From Bin5 sp965261695 (GTDB taxonomy: Bacteria > Chloroflexota > Anaerolineae > Caldilineales > Caldilineaceae): a DNA stretch of 64,000 nucleotides. The translations under genes were made by a program, and so were the position numbers. The first letter of the stretch is position 1, and every line of letters begins with the position of its first letter. Positions 32,729-41,117 of the stretch are shown here, piece by piece. The notes beneath the pieces were generated by a model. It was not told the origin of the DNA. It saw only the letters and a program-made list of their open reading frames with translations, and searched no databases. The stretch is taken from the NCBI GenBank assembly GCA_965261695.1, contig OZ253474.1, forward strand, positions 3,038,001 to 3,102,000. Direction: 5' to 3'.

Positions 32729-33714
32729 ACCTGAGTTCGGAGTAAGTGAGCACCTTATCAAGCTGGTAGAATAGAAGTTCTCTAACAAAAATTCTCCAGC
32801 AAAGAAAGGTGCTCAGTGATGAGTATACTCAATCTGTTCTGTCATGTCGATGATTTCTGTCAGTGGTTGGCTACATGGGAGAATGCCAAGTTGTTAGGCG
32901 TGGCTCGCAAGCGAGGGCCGGCCCCGCGCTTGAGCTTGAGTGAAGTGATGACGATTCTGATTCACTTCCATCAGTCGCATTATCGCGATTTCAAGGCCTT
33001 CTATACGCAGCACGTATGTAAGCATATGCGCAGTGAATTCCCTGCTCTGGTCAGTTACACACGCTTTGTGGAGTTAATGCCATCAGCCCTGGCAGCCATG
33101 TGTCTCTATCTGCGTGTGCGCTTTGGCCAGGCGACAGGGGTGGCATTCATTGATTCGACCCCGTTGTCCGTCTGCCACAACAGACGCATCGGCCGCCACC
33201 GGGTCTTTGCCGAGGTAGCCAGGCGCGGCAAGAGCAGCATGGGATGGTTCTATGGCTTTAAACTCCATCTGATTGTCAATGACCAGGGGGAATTGCTGGC
33301 GCTTCAACTCACGCCCGGCAACACCGATGACCGTAAACCGGTCCCACAGATGACCAAAAAGTTGTGGGGGAAGCTGATCGGCGACCGCGGCTATCTCTCC
33401 CAAGTTCTCTTTGAGCAACTCTTCGCTCAGGGACTGCAATTGATCACGCCCATTCGTAAAAACATGCAGAATCGACTCGTCGTTCTCGAAGACAAGCTGC
33501 TAACGCGTAAGCGCTTCGTCATTGAAACCATCGTTGACCAACTCAAGAATATCTCACAGATTGAACACACCCGTCACCGCAGCACGACCAACTTTGTCGT
33601 CACTCTCATCGCCGGTCTGATTGCCTACACTTGGCAAGCTAAGAAGCCATCTCTCAATCTTCCTGACACAGATATGGCTCTATTGCCGGCCTTAATCTAA
33701 CTCCGAACTGGGGT
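32729..33714 (+). mobile_element. IS982-family insertion sequence, copy B
   Basis: 986 bp, the reverse complement of copy A at 21094-22079, with ends ACCTGAGTTCGG and (complement) ACCCCAGTTCGG. It is flanked by the 6-bp duplication TAATTA at 32723-32728 and 33715-33720. It sits inside glycosyltransferase copy 3. Confidence 0.93.
32816..33700 (+). CDS. IS982-family transposase (copy B)
   Basis: 294 residues, identical to the transposase at 21108-21992. The catalytic landmarks FIDSTPLSVC, GDRGYLS and ETIVDQLKNISQIEHTRHRS are intact, so this copy can probably mobilise both elements. GTG (32816) is followed directly by ATG (32819); AAAGG lies a few bases upstream. Confidence 0.95.
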   Translation: MMSILNLFCHVDDFCQWLATWENAKLLGVARKRGPAPRLSLSEVMTILIHFHQSHYRDFKAFYTQHVCKHMRSEFPALVSYTRFVELMPSALAAMCLYLRVRFGQATGVAFIDSTPLSVCHNRRIGRHRVFAEVARRGKSSMGWFYGFKLHLIVNDQGELLALQLTPGNTDDRKPVPQMTKKLWGKLIGDRGYLSQVLFEQLFAQGLQLITPIRKNMQNRLVVLEDKLLTRKRFVIETIVDQLKNISQIEHTRHRSTTNFVVTLIAGLIAYTWQAKKPSLNLPDTDMALLPALI

Positions 33715-33804
33715 TAATTACGAAAGTTTCAAGTATCTGTATACGGGCGCGACACCGGTCCACTTTTTCGATCGAACGGCCCCCGATCTGGCGCAGATGC
33801 TAAG

Positions 33805-35179
33805 TAACTGTCCGTTAACAAATTAGCGGTGTTTGGCGTAAAATGGCTCCACGAACAGGAACAAACAAGGAGTCAAAGAGATGAGCCAGAGACCGATCCA
33901 TCAATGTCAGTGTGAGATATGTCAGTCGCCGCAGCCCCATGCAGACAAAGAGGACCACCATCGCATGAATGTTTTGCTGAGTCGGCTCAACGAACAGCAT
34001 CGACGCTGGTACGTAGCGTTGGAAGCCGAACGCATCGGGCATGGCGGCAGCGAACGGCTGGCGCAGATTACCGGTATGAACGTCAACACGATTCGGCGAG
34101 GTCGGCGCGAGTTAAACGACGACTTGGCCGGACGCCCAACCGACCGGGTGCGCAAGCCGGGCGGTGGGCGGCCAGCGCTGGAAAAAAAAGTCCAGCTATA
34201 GAAGACAGAATCAAGGAAATCGTCAACGACGACATCGCTGGTTCAGCGACAGATGAACAGAAATGGGTGAAACTAAGCTTGCGCACGATTGCATCTCGGC
34301 TGCGCGCACAGGCATACAGGATCGGTCGCACCACAGTCGGTCGGCTGCTGCGCAAGCTGGGCTTTGGCTTGGTCGCCAACCGCAAGAGCTTGACGGGCGC
34401 AGTGCATCCCGACCGCAACCGCCAGTTTGACTACATTCGTCGTGTGCGACAACAGTTCCTGCGCGCAGGCTATCCTGTCATCAGTGTCGATACCAAGAAC
34501 AAGGAACTGATCGGCAACTTCGCCAACCAAGGTCGCACTTGGCGTCAGGCGCCGGAGCAAGTCAATCTGCATGATTTCCCTGGCGATGCGCTGGGTCGGG
34601 CCGTGCCGTATGGCATCTATGACATCCTCCATAACCAAGGCTATGTCTATCTGGGCAACTCCTATGATACGCCCGAATTTGCCGCCCATGCCATCGCACA
34701 GTGGTGGGCCGACCCGGCGCGCCCCCGCTTTCCGCACGAGGACAAGCTCTTGATCCTCTGTGATGCGGGCGGCAGCAACAACTGCCGTTCCTGGCTCTGG
34801 AAAGCTGAATTGCAGCGCCAATGCGCGGACCGCTTCGGCATCTCGGTTCTGGTCTGCCATTATCCGACCGGCGCATCCAAGTATAATCCGATCGAGTATC
34901 GTCTCTTCAGTCAGATAACGCGCAACTGGGCCGGCAAACCTTTGCGCTCTTTTGCCACAATGCGCAACTACATCCGCAGCACAACCACCACGACCGGCTT
35001 GACCGTCAATGCCTTTCTCGTTGACCGAGCTTTTCAGAAGGGCCGCAAGGTCTCCAAAGAGCAACGCCAAACAATCCAACTGACACGGCGACCTATCTGT
35101 CCAACTTGGAACTATATGATTGCACCAACATCGATATCTTGAATCTCAACCAAACCGCTACGTTGTTTGCGGACAGTTA
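33805..35179 (+). mobile_element. ISAzo13-family insertion sequence
   Basis: 1,375 bp. The ends are inverted repeats starting TAACTGTCCG and sharing further inner blocks (AACAA, TAGCGGT). The 5-bp sequence CTAAG is duplicated at 33800-33804 and 35180-35184. The element carries one transposase split over two frames. Excision of the element with one CTAAG restores the reading frame of glycosyltransferase copy 3, which confirms the boundaries. Confidence 0.9.
33881..35142 (+). CDS. ISAzo13-family transposase, two frames joined by probable -1 frameshift
   Basis: The first frame (33881-34201, with AAGGAG 8 bp before its ATG) encodes the N-terminal helix-turn-helix part ending RKPGGGRPALEKK. The catalytic part lies in the -1 frame. 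An A_AAA_AAA_G slippery stretch (A8 at 34182-34189) sits exactly where the two must join, giving a 420-residue product. The catalytic half shows the ISAzo13 DDE landmarks: SVDTKNKELIGNF, VNLHDFPGDALGRAVPYGIYD, LLILCDAGGSNNCRSWLWK, YPTGASKYNPIEYRLFS. The short frame-0 product alone could act as a regulator. A simple inactivating mutation in the A run is the alternative. Confidence 0.85.
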
Positions 35180-35923
35180 CTAAGGTCCACGCTGGAGGCT
35201 TTGGAGGACGTTTCCACTGTCAAGGTAGTGGAAGGGAAATCCACCCCGGACCAGGTGGGTGAAGATAACGGCAGATTTGCCTTTCTCTTGAGTAAGTACG
35301 GAAGCTATCAGGGCAGCGAAGAGTACCCAATCTTCACGATTCACAACTACTCTGATATCCACTTGGATCGACCATGGACATTCTATGAGACTCTGGAACC
35401 TCTGACCGTGGATTACGATGGCGGCATCGCGCTCGGGGGCGTTGCTCTAGGTCAGGGCGAGGATCAGTTATCGTCTCGGCAGTTGCTCGACCTGGGACGG
35501 GGCCGCCCTCTTTGGATGACTTTGCATTGGAAGACGGCACCAGGGTTGGATGTCGATTATGCAATATCCCTGCGCCTGTACAATGAAGAGGGCGCAAGGG
35601 TCTACCAAGAGGACTCTGTTCTGTGGAACCCGAAGCACTTTCCTACCAGCTACTGGTCGGCGGAAGCGCCGGTCGAGACACTGGCCCTGCTCGCCGTTCC
35701 TGCAGATCTTCCGTATGGTGACTACGAGTTGAGGGTGGTTGTTTACGATTTCGAAACCCAAGTGCCGACCGTCCAGGAGGGCGTGTGGGAGCCGGAATTG
35801 ACTCTGGCGCGCCTGCGGTTAGCGGAAGTCCAGCAATGACAGGCCGCACCAGTGTGAACGCTGTTGGCTGTAGACCATGTCGGTGGACGCAAAAACGGGG
35901 GGAGGTTAAAGGACAAGAAGAGG

Positions 35924-36291
35924 ATGTCCGAAACCCCATCTTCTATGCAGCATTCCGTAGAGCTGCCAGGATAGCAAAACATGAGCGGTTCCGCCCCGCC
36001 CAGGCGACAACAGGGCCTGTATTCGCCATTGGAGAAGATTATGGCGGCATTGGCCTGGAAGGCGTGCAGCCGGTTCCGGCTATCCGCGTTGGCGATGTGG
36101 CGGTGGCTCAACTGACATGGCATATCAAAGACGACCCGGAGCCGACGGGTGCATTCGTGCATCTGATTGACGTAGCAGGCATGAGGATAGCTCATCAGGA
36201 TGTTCCGGCTGGCGGGACATGCGACACACCTCTACTTCTCTGGGCGGCGGGCCTCGCTATGCGCTCCATCCAAAAATTCTCCATACCGTAA
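35924..36291 (+). pseudogene. Relic of a GT-array gene fused to a beta-sandwich tail
   Basis: ATG at 35924 starts MSETPSSMQHSVELPG then stops, mirroring the MSETTSRSQRSAGLA start of copy 1. One frame over, RIAKHERF matches the GFAKHERLYL segment of copy 4. It is then joined directly to a segment (GVQPVPAIRVGDVAVAQL to FVHLIDVAGMRIAHQD) that looks like the C-terminal domain found after other bacterial GT39 proteins, not like the tails of this array. The transmembrane part is missing. It is best read as a deletion relic of a sixth array member. The rest of 35840-36434 holds nothing else recognisable. Confidence 0.6.
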
Positions 36292-36434
36292 TCTCTGCCA
36301 GCGGGCAAGTGCCGGCTCTTGGCTGGTCTTCACGATTGCGACGATCCACACGAGTCGCTCGTGTCCTTGAACGCCAATGGTGCGCGCTTGCAGATCGGCA
36401 TGGTGGAAGTATTCCCCAGATGAGAGGAGAGCGG

Positions 36435-38675
36435 ATGTCTGAAAAGTCCCCCATTGCGCAAAGTTCAAACGGCGCTGCCGGATTCGCAAAGCATGAACGG
36501 CTTTACCTCGCGTTGGCGGCAGGGGGAATCGTATTCGCGCTGGTGATTGCGGTCTTGCTGTTGCGCCTGCAGCGCTTGGACGATCTCCCGCCGGGGATCG
36601 CTTCCGATGAAGGGTCAAATGGAATGGATGCTCTGCGCGTGTTGCAAGGAGAGCACGCTGTTTTCTACCCTGAAAAGGGTGGCGGCCGCGAAACATTGGG
36701 CTTCTATCTGATAGCCTTGTCTATCTTGTTTCTGGGGCGTACGCCTTTGGCGATTCATCTGCCATCGGCTCTGGCCAGTGCGGGCACGATTTTCGTCGTC
36801 TTCTGGTTGGGGCGGCTGTTCTTCGGACGCGATGAAAATGGGCGAGCCACGCCGTGGCGCGGCCTCTTGGTTGGAGGTGCCGGGGCTGGCCTGCTGGCCG
36901 TTTCTATTGGACAGACAGTCATTGGGCGCACGGCGTACAGAGGCAACTTCCTGCCAGTGTTTCTTTGCCTGTGTCTGGCTCTGCTCTGGTGGGGGTGGCC
37001 GCGGCCCCTGCAAAAATGGGGGCGTCATGAGGGAGTCTGGTGGCGCATTGCACTGGCGGGCGCGTGTGCCGGGCTGCTGCTCTACACGTATATCCCTGCG
37101 CGTTTCGCCCCCTTGTTGTTTTTCCTCTTCGGTTTGAGCTTCTTGCTGCCCTATCTCGCTGTCGCCAAGCACAATGACGGTGCCAACTCCCGGTTTTCGG
37201 GTTATGTCGCCGCACTGAATCGGGTGCGAATTGAGTTGCCTTGGATAGGAACGTTCGCGGCCGCGGCCGCGCTGGTAGCTGCGCCCCTTCTTATCTATTT
37301 TGCTCTGCATCCCGAACACTTTATCTTGCGCAGCGATTCGCTCTCGATTTTCCAGCCTGATCAGAGTTTTGGAGACCAACTGCAACTCTTCCTGGCCAAC
37401 GCGTGGCAGCATCTCTCAGTTCTTGGCTTTCGCGGGGACCCAAGCTGGCTGCACAACTTCGCCGGCAGGCCAATGCTGAATCCATGGGAAGCGTTCTTTT
37501 TCTGGCTTGGCGCGGGGATGGCCGTGTGGCGCTGGCAACGGCGGCCCGCCTACCGCCTGCTGTTTCTCTGGACGGGAGTGCTGCTTCTACCGGCTATGCT
37601 GGCTAAAGGTGATGTCGTTCCCAACACCATGCGCATGATCGGCGCTACGCCTGCCATCTATCTGCTTGTCGGGGTCGGCATGTGGGAGGTGTTCCGGTTG
37701 CTGCGGGAACGGTTTTTCCGGGAAAGCGAGACCCGTGCCGCTATCGTTATGGGAGTTGCGGTCAGTGGTGTGATATTGGCTCAGGGAGTGATCTCGTACC
37801 GCACCTATTTTCAGAAGTGGGCTGTCGAGCCTGAAGTCTATCGGGTGCATGATGTAGAGTGGGCAAATCTGGCCCGCCTGCTGAACGCGCAGGCGCCTGC
37901 CGCAGATAATGTATACCTGATCCCCAATTACGATTGGCATTTCGGCTTTGAGTACCTGTATCAGGGCGCGGCGCCGGTTCATGTCTTCCATACAATCGCG
38001 CCTGGCTTGGCCCAGGAGATCGAATCCACGCTTTCAGCTATGGAGAACCTCTCTACCGTAAAGGTCGTGGAATGGGACGCCAATGCTGCCTGGATTGGTG
38101 GTAGAACCGGGCTTATTTCCGTTTTTCTTGACAAATATGGGCGTATCCAGGATAGTGAAACGTATGGTGACTTTCAGATCCGTACATACACGGATGTTGC
38201 CTTGGGACGCCCCTGGACACTCTATGACCAACTGGAGCCACTGACAGTCGAATACGATGGCGGTATCGCTCTTCAGGGGTTCGCCTTGGGCCAAGGCAGG
38301 GGGCAGCTGTTATCTGACCAGTCGCCTAACCTGCGAGAGGGTCGCTCCCTGTGGATGGCACTGCGGTGGCAACTCGCCCCCGGGTTGGATATCGACTATG
38401 CGATATCGTTGCGCCTGCACGATGCCGGGGGCGGCGGAGTTTACCAGAAGGATCTTGCCCTGTGGGAGCCGGGTCACCCGCCTACGGGTAGCGGGGGGTC
38501 ATCCGCACAGTACGAGACCCTGGCCCAGCTTGATTTCCCGGCTGATCTTCAGCCCGGTGAATACGAGTTGCGGCTGGTCGTCTACGATGCCGAGACCCTG
38601 AAACCGACGGTCGAATTGGGAGTTTGGGAGCCGGAGACTGTCTTGGCGTCTCTGCGACTGGCAGAAGGCCCGTAA
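36435..38675 (+). CDS. GT array copy 4: PMT/GT39-like membrane glycosyltransferase
   Basis: 746 residues from the ATG at 36435 (AGGAG 6 bp upstream); the frame is open well upstream, but only from here is the sequence conserved with the siblings (MSEKSP). TM1 is about 26-44, the catalytic Asp58-Glu59 lies in IASDEGSNG, and multiple TM helices run to about residue 445. An extra loop near residue 245 (LAVAKHNDGANSR) makes it longer than copies 1-3. The C-terminal region has RPWTLYDQLEPL and TVEYDGGIAL and is nearly the same as that of copy 5, so copies 4 and 5 are the closest pair. Predicted to act on the outer side of the membrane. Confidence 0.85.
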   Translation: MSEKSPIAQSSNGAAGFAKHERLYLALAAGGIVFALVIAVLLLRLQRLDDLPPGIASDEGSNGMDALRVLQGEHAVFYPEKGGGRETLGFYLIALSILFLGRTPLAIHLPSALASAGTIFVVFWLGRLFFGRDENGRATPWRGLLVGGAGAGLLAVSIGQTVIGRTAYRGNFLPVFLCLCLALLWWGWPRPLQKWGRHEGVWWRIALAGACAGLLLYTYIPARFAPLLFFLFGLSFLLPYLAVAKHNDGANSRFSGYVAALNRVRIELPWIGTFAAAAALVAAPLLIYFALHPEHFILRSDSLSIFQPDQSFGDQLQLFLANAWQHLSVLGFRGDPSWLHNFAGRPMLNPWEAFFFWLGAGMAVWRWQRRPAYRLLFLWTGVLLLPAMLAKGDVVPNTMRMIGATPAIYLLVGVGMWEVFRLLRERFFRESETRAAIVMGVAVSGVILAQGVISYRTYFQKWAVEPEVYRVHDVEWANLARLLNAQAPAADNVYLIPNYDWHFGFEYLYQGAAPVHVFHTIAPGLAQEIESTLSAMENLSTVKVVEWDANAAWIGGRTGLISVFLDKYGRIQDSETYGDFQIRTYTDVALGRPWTLYDQLEPLTVEYDGGIALQGFALGQGRGQLLSDQSPNLREGRSLWMALRWQLAPGLDIDYAISLRLHDAGGGGVYQKDLALWEPGHPPTGSGGSSAQYETLAQLDFPADLQPGEYELRLVVYDAETLKPTVELGVWEPETVLASLRLAEGP

Positions 38676-38754
38676 CGAGAAGGTGCATTCGCGTCAAGCG
38701 AGGCGCTGTTGGCTTGGGCTGTGAACGAAAATGGGCGAAAGAACGATAAAGGAA

Positions 38755-41094
38755 ATGTCTGACGTGTCATCTCCTGCGCGTCGCCCGGGCAGTGTTGGCG
38801 GGTTGGCGAACAATGAACACCTTTCCATCTTGTTGGTGACAGGAGGGATCCTGCTCGCATTGGCGTTGGCCGTTGCGTTGCTTCGTTTTCAACGCCTAGG
38901 TGAGCTCCCAGCTGGGATCCATTTGGATGAGGGGGCACATGGCGTGGATGCGCTCCATGTGTTGCAGGGAGAACATGCGGTCTATTTCCCTGGAAACTAT
39001 GGTCGCGAAGGGTTGATTGTCTATACGATTGCCTTGACTACCTCCTTTTTTGGGCGCACAATTTTCGCCGTTCGCGCGCCCTCTGCCCTGGCCAGCGCAG
39101 GCACGGTTTTTGTCATCTTCTGGTTGGGGTGGCTGTTTTTTGGCAGAGATGAGAGCGGCCGGGCCACCCCTTGGCGCGGCCTGTTGGTCGGCGGCGCAGG
39201 GGCCGGTCTGCTGGCGGTCTCCCTCGGCCAGACGATCGTCGGGCGCACCGCTCTCAGAGGCAACTTCCTGCCCTTGCTGCTCTCGTTGTGTCTGGCCTTG
39301 CTCTGGTCGGGATGGCCAAAGCCTGAGCAGCGTCGTGTCTCAAGTGGCGCGCCATTTGGCTCTGTATCTACCGGACATAGCGCGAATACTGAGAACCAAC
39401 GCGTATGCCAAGCCGGAGTCTGGTGGCGCATCGCACTGGCGGGCGTGTGTGCTGGGCTGTTGCCGTATACCTATATTCCGGCGCGCCTTACACCCTTCCT
39501 GTTTCTTCTCTTCGGCTTGAGTTTTCTGCTGACTTGGGGCAGCAAGAGAGAAAGAGGGGAGAGTAAGGAGAGCAGCTCTCGCTCTTTTGGCTTTTCTCTG
39601 AACACCTCTCGTTTGCGAACTGAACTGCCGTGGGCAGGCGTCTTTCTGGGCGTGGCCGGGCTTGTGGCCGCACCGATTCTCATTCACTTTGCGCTGCATC
39701 CCGAACACTTTTTTGTGCGCATCGAGGCGGTCTGGTTCTTGCGTGAAAACCAGGGGACGCCCTTGGAAATCTTATTGAACAATGTATGGAAGCACCTGTC
39801 GGTTTTCGGTTTTTTTGGTGGCCGGGCCGAATGGTATGGTTTCTCCGGCCAGCCGCTATTGAACTCATGGGAAGGGGTCTTCTTCTGGCTGGGTGCGGGG
39901 ACGGCCGCGTGGCGCTGGCAACAGCCCGCCTATCGCCTGCTTCTTCTCTGGCTGGGCGTGCTTGTCCTGCCGGCCATGCTGGCCCTAGATACCGGCCAGG
40001 AACCAAGCACCTTGCGCTTGATTGGCGCGGTGCCGGCCGTCTATCTGCTCATTGGTGTGGGCATGTGGGAGGTGTTCCGTGTCTTGAGGCAGAGATGGGG
40101 TGCCCTGTCGCGGGGGGGGCATCCAATCTTTCCGGGATTCAATGCCTGGGTTCCCATCGTGCTGGGGGGGGTGGCCTGTGCCTTGATCCTGGGCCAGGGT
40201 ATTGTCACCTACTTTACCTATTTCGAGAGATGGGCGACCGCGCCCGAAGTCAATGAAACATATGAGGGTGTGTGGACAGAATTGGCCAAAACGCTGAACG
40301 CACAGCCTTCCGATGAGGAGACGGTCTACCTGCTCCCTTTCAGATATGGCGAGCATTATAGTTTCGATTACTTGTATCAGGGCAAAATGTCAACCGACGT
40401 TGTACGAGGGAACATACCTTCCCTGCCGCAGGAGCTCGAGTCTTCGGTGGCGGCTGTGGAAAACGTCCACACGGTGAAACTTGTGGACTGGAACAACGAT
40501 TCTATCAGCGGGGATGCTTATGCAGAGGAACACATTGCTGTTCTTCTTGACAAGTATGGGCGCTATCTGGGCAGCGACGAGTATGCCGATTTTCAGATCC
40601 ACACTTACACGGATGTTGCCCTGGGACGCCCGTGGACACTCTATGACCAATTGGAGCCGCTGACAGTCGAATACGATGGCGGTATCGCTCTACACGGGTT
40701 CGCCTTGGGCCAAGGCAGGGAGCAGCTGTTATCAGAGCAGTTGCTTACCCTGCGAGAGGATCGCTCCCTGTGGATGGCACTGCGGTGGCAACTCGCCCCC
40801 GGGTTGGATATCGACTATTCGATATCGTTGCGCCTGCACGGTGCCGAGGGCGGAGGAGTCTATCAGAAGGATTTGGCCCTGTGGGAGCCGGGGCGTGTGC
40901 CTGCAAGCGGCGAAAGGCCATCCGAACCATTCGATACGCTGGTCGCGCTTGATCTTCCGGCTGATCTCCAGCCCGGCGAATACGAGTTGCGGCTGGTCGT
41001 CTACGACACCGCGACCCTGAAGCCGACTGTCGAACTGGGCGTGTGGGAGGCGGAGACGACGCTGGCGCGCCTGCGGTTGGCCGAAACCCAGTGA
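38755..41094 (+). CDS. GT array copy 5: PMT/GT39-like membrane glycosyltransferase
   Basis: 779 residues from the ATG at 38755 (MSDVSS, the array's conserved start); an in-frame ATG lies 24 bp upstream. Asp58-Glu59 is present (IHLDEGAHG). It is the longest member because of two extra cytoplasmic or loop segments: about 25 residues near 200-225 and a charged stretch near 270 (KRERGESKESSSRS). The C-terminal domain is close to copy 4 (GVYQKDLALWEPG, ADLQPGEYELRLVVYD). The ABC permease starts 24 bp after its stop, so the two may be co-transcribed. Confidence 0.85.
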   Translation: MSDVSSPARRPGSVGGLANNEHLSILLVTGGILLALALAVALLRFQRLGELPAGIHLDEGAHGVDALHVLQGEHAVYFPGNYGREGLIVYTIALTTSFFGRTIFAVRAPSALASAGTVFVIFWLGWLFFGRDESGRATPWRGLLVGGAGAGLLAVSLGQTIVGRTALRGNFLPLLLSLCLALLWSGWPKPEQRRVSSGAPFGSVSTGHSANTENQRVCQAGVWWRIALAGVCAGLLPYTYIPARLTPFLFLLFGLSFLLTWGSKRERGESKESSSRSFGFSLNTSRLRTELPWAGVFLGVAGLVAAPILIHFALHPEHFFVRIEAVWFLRENQGTPLEILLNNVWKHLSVFGFFGGRAEWYGFSGQPLLNSWEGVFFWLGAGTAAWRWQQPAYRLLLLWLGVLVLPAMLALDTGQEPSTLRLIGAVPAVYLLIGVGMWEVFRVLRQRWGALSRGGHPIFPGFNAWVPIVLGGVACALILGQGIVTYFTYFERWATAPEVNETYEGVWTELAKTLNAQPSDEETVYLLPFRYGEHYSFDYLYQGKMSTDVVRGNIPSLPQELESSVAAVENVHTVKLVDWNNDSISGDAYAEEHIAVLLDKYGRYLGSDEYADFQIHTYTDVALGRPWTLYDQLEPLTVEYDGGIALHGFALGQGREQLLSEQLLTLREDRSLWMALRWQLAPGLDIDYSISLRLHGAEGGGVYQKDLALWEPGRVPASGERPSEPFDTLVALDLPADLQPGEYELRLVVYDTATLKPTVELGVWEAETTLARLRLAETQ

Positions 41095-41117
41095 TGGTGG
41101 TATGAAGAGATACGGCT

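Larger units (their letters stand above)
31284..35839 (+). pseudogene. GT array copy 3, interrupted by two different insertion sequences
   Basis: The MSEKAYS start at 31284 is preceded by AGGA. Asp58-Glu59 is present (LFSDEARNG). The frame is broken at codon 482 by an IS982-family element (32729-33714) and 90 bp later by an ISAzo13-family element (33805-35179). Joining 31284-32728, 33721-33804 and 35185-35839 restores an uninterrupted frame of 727 residues with the usual C-terminal domain (RPWTFYETLEPL, TVDYDGGIAL). The gene was therefore functional until recently. Only the N-terminal membrane part can now be made from its own start. An ORF starting inside the ISAzo13 end (35120) could express the C-terminal domain alone. 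Confidence 0.93.

Noticed and set aside
33919..34180. Upstream start of the second ISAzo13 frame as an independent gene
   Set aside because: Its first 88 codons overlap the real N-terminal domain frame and lack similarity to the family; the catalytic half joins at the A8 run instead.
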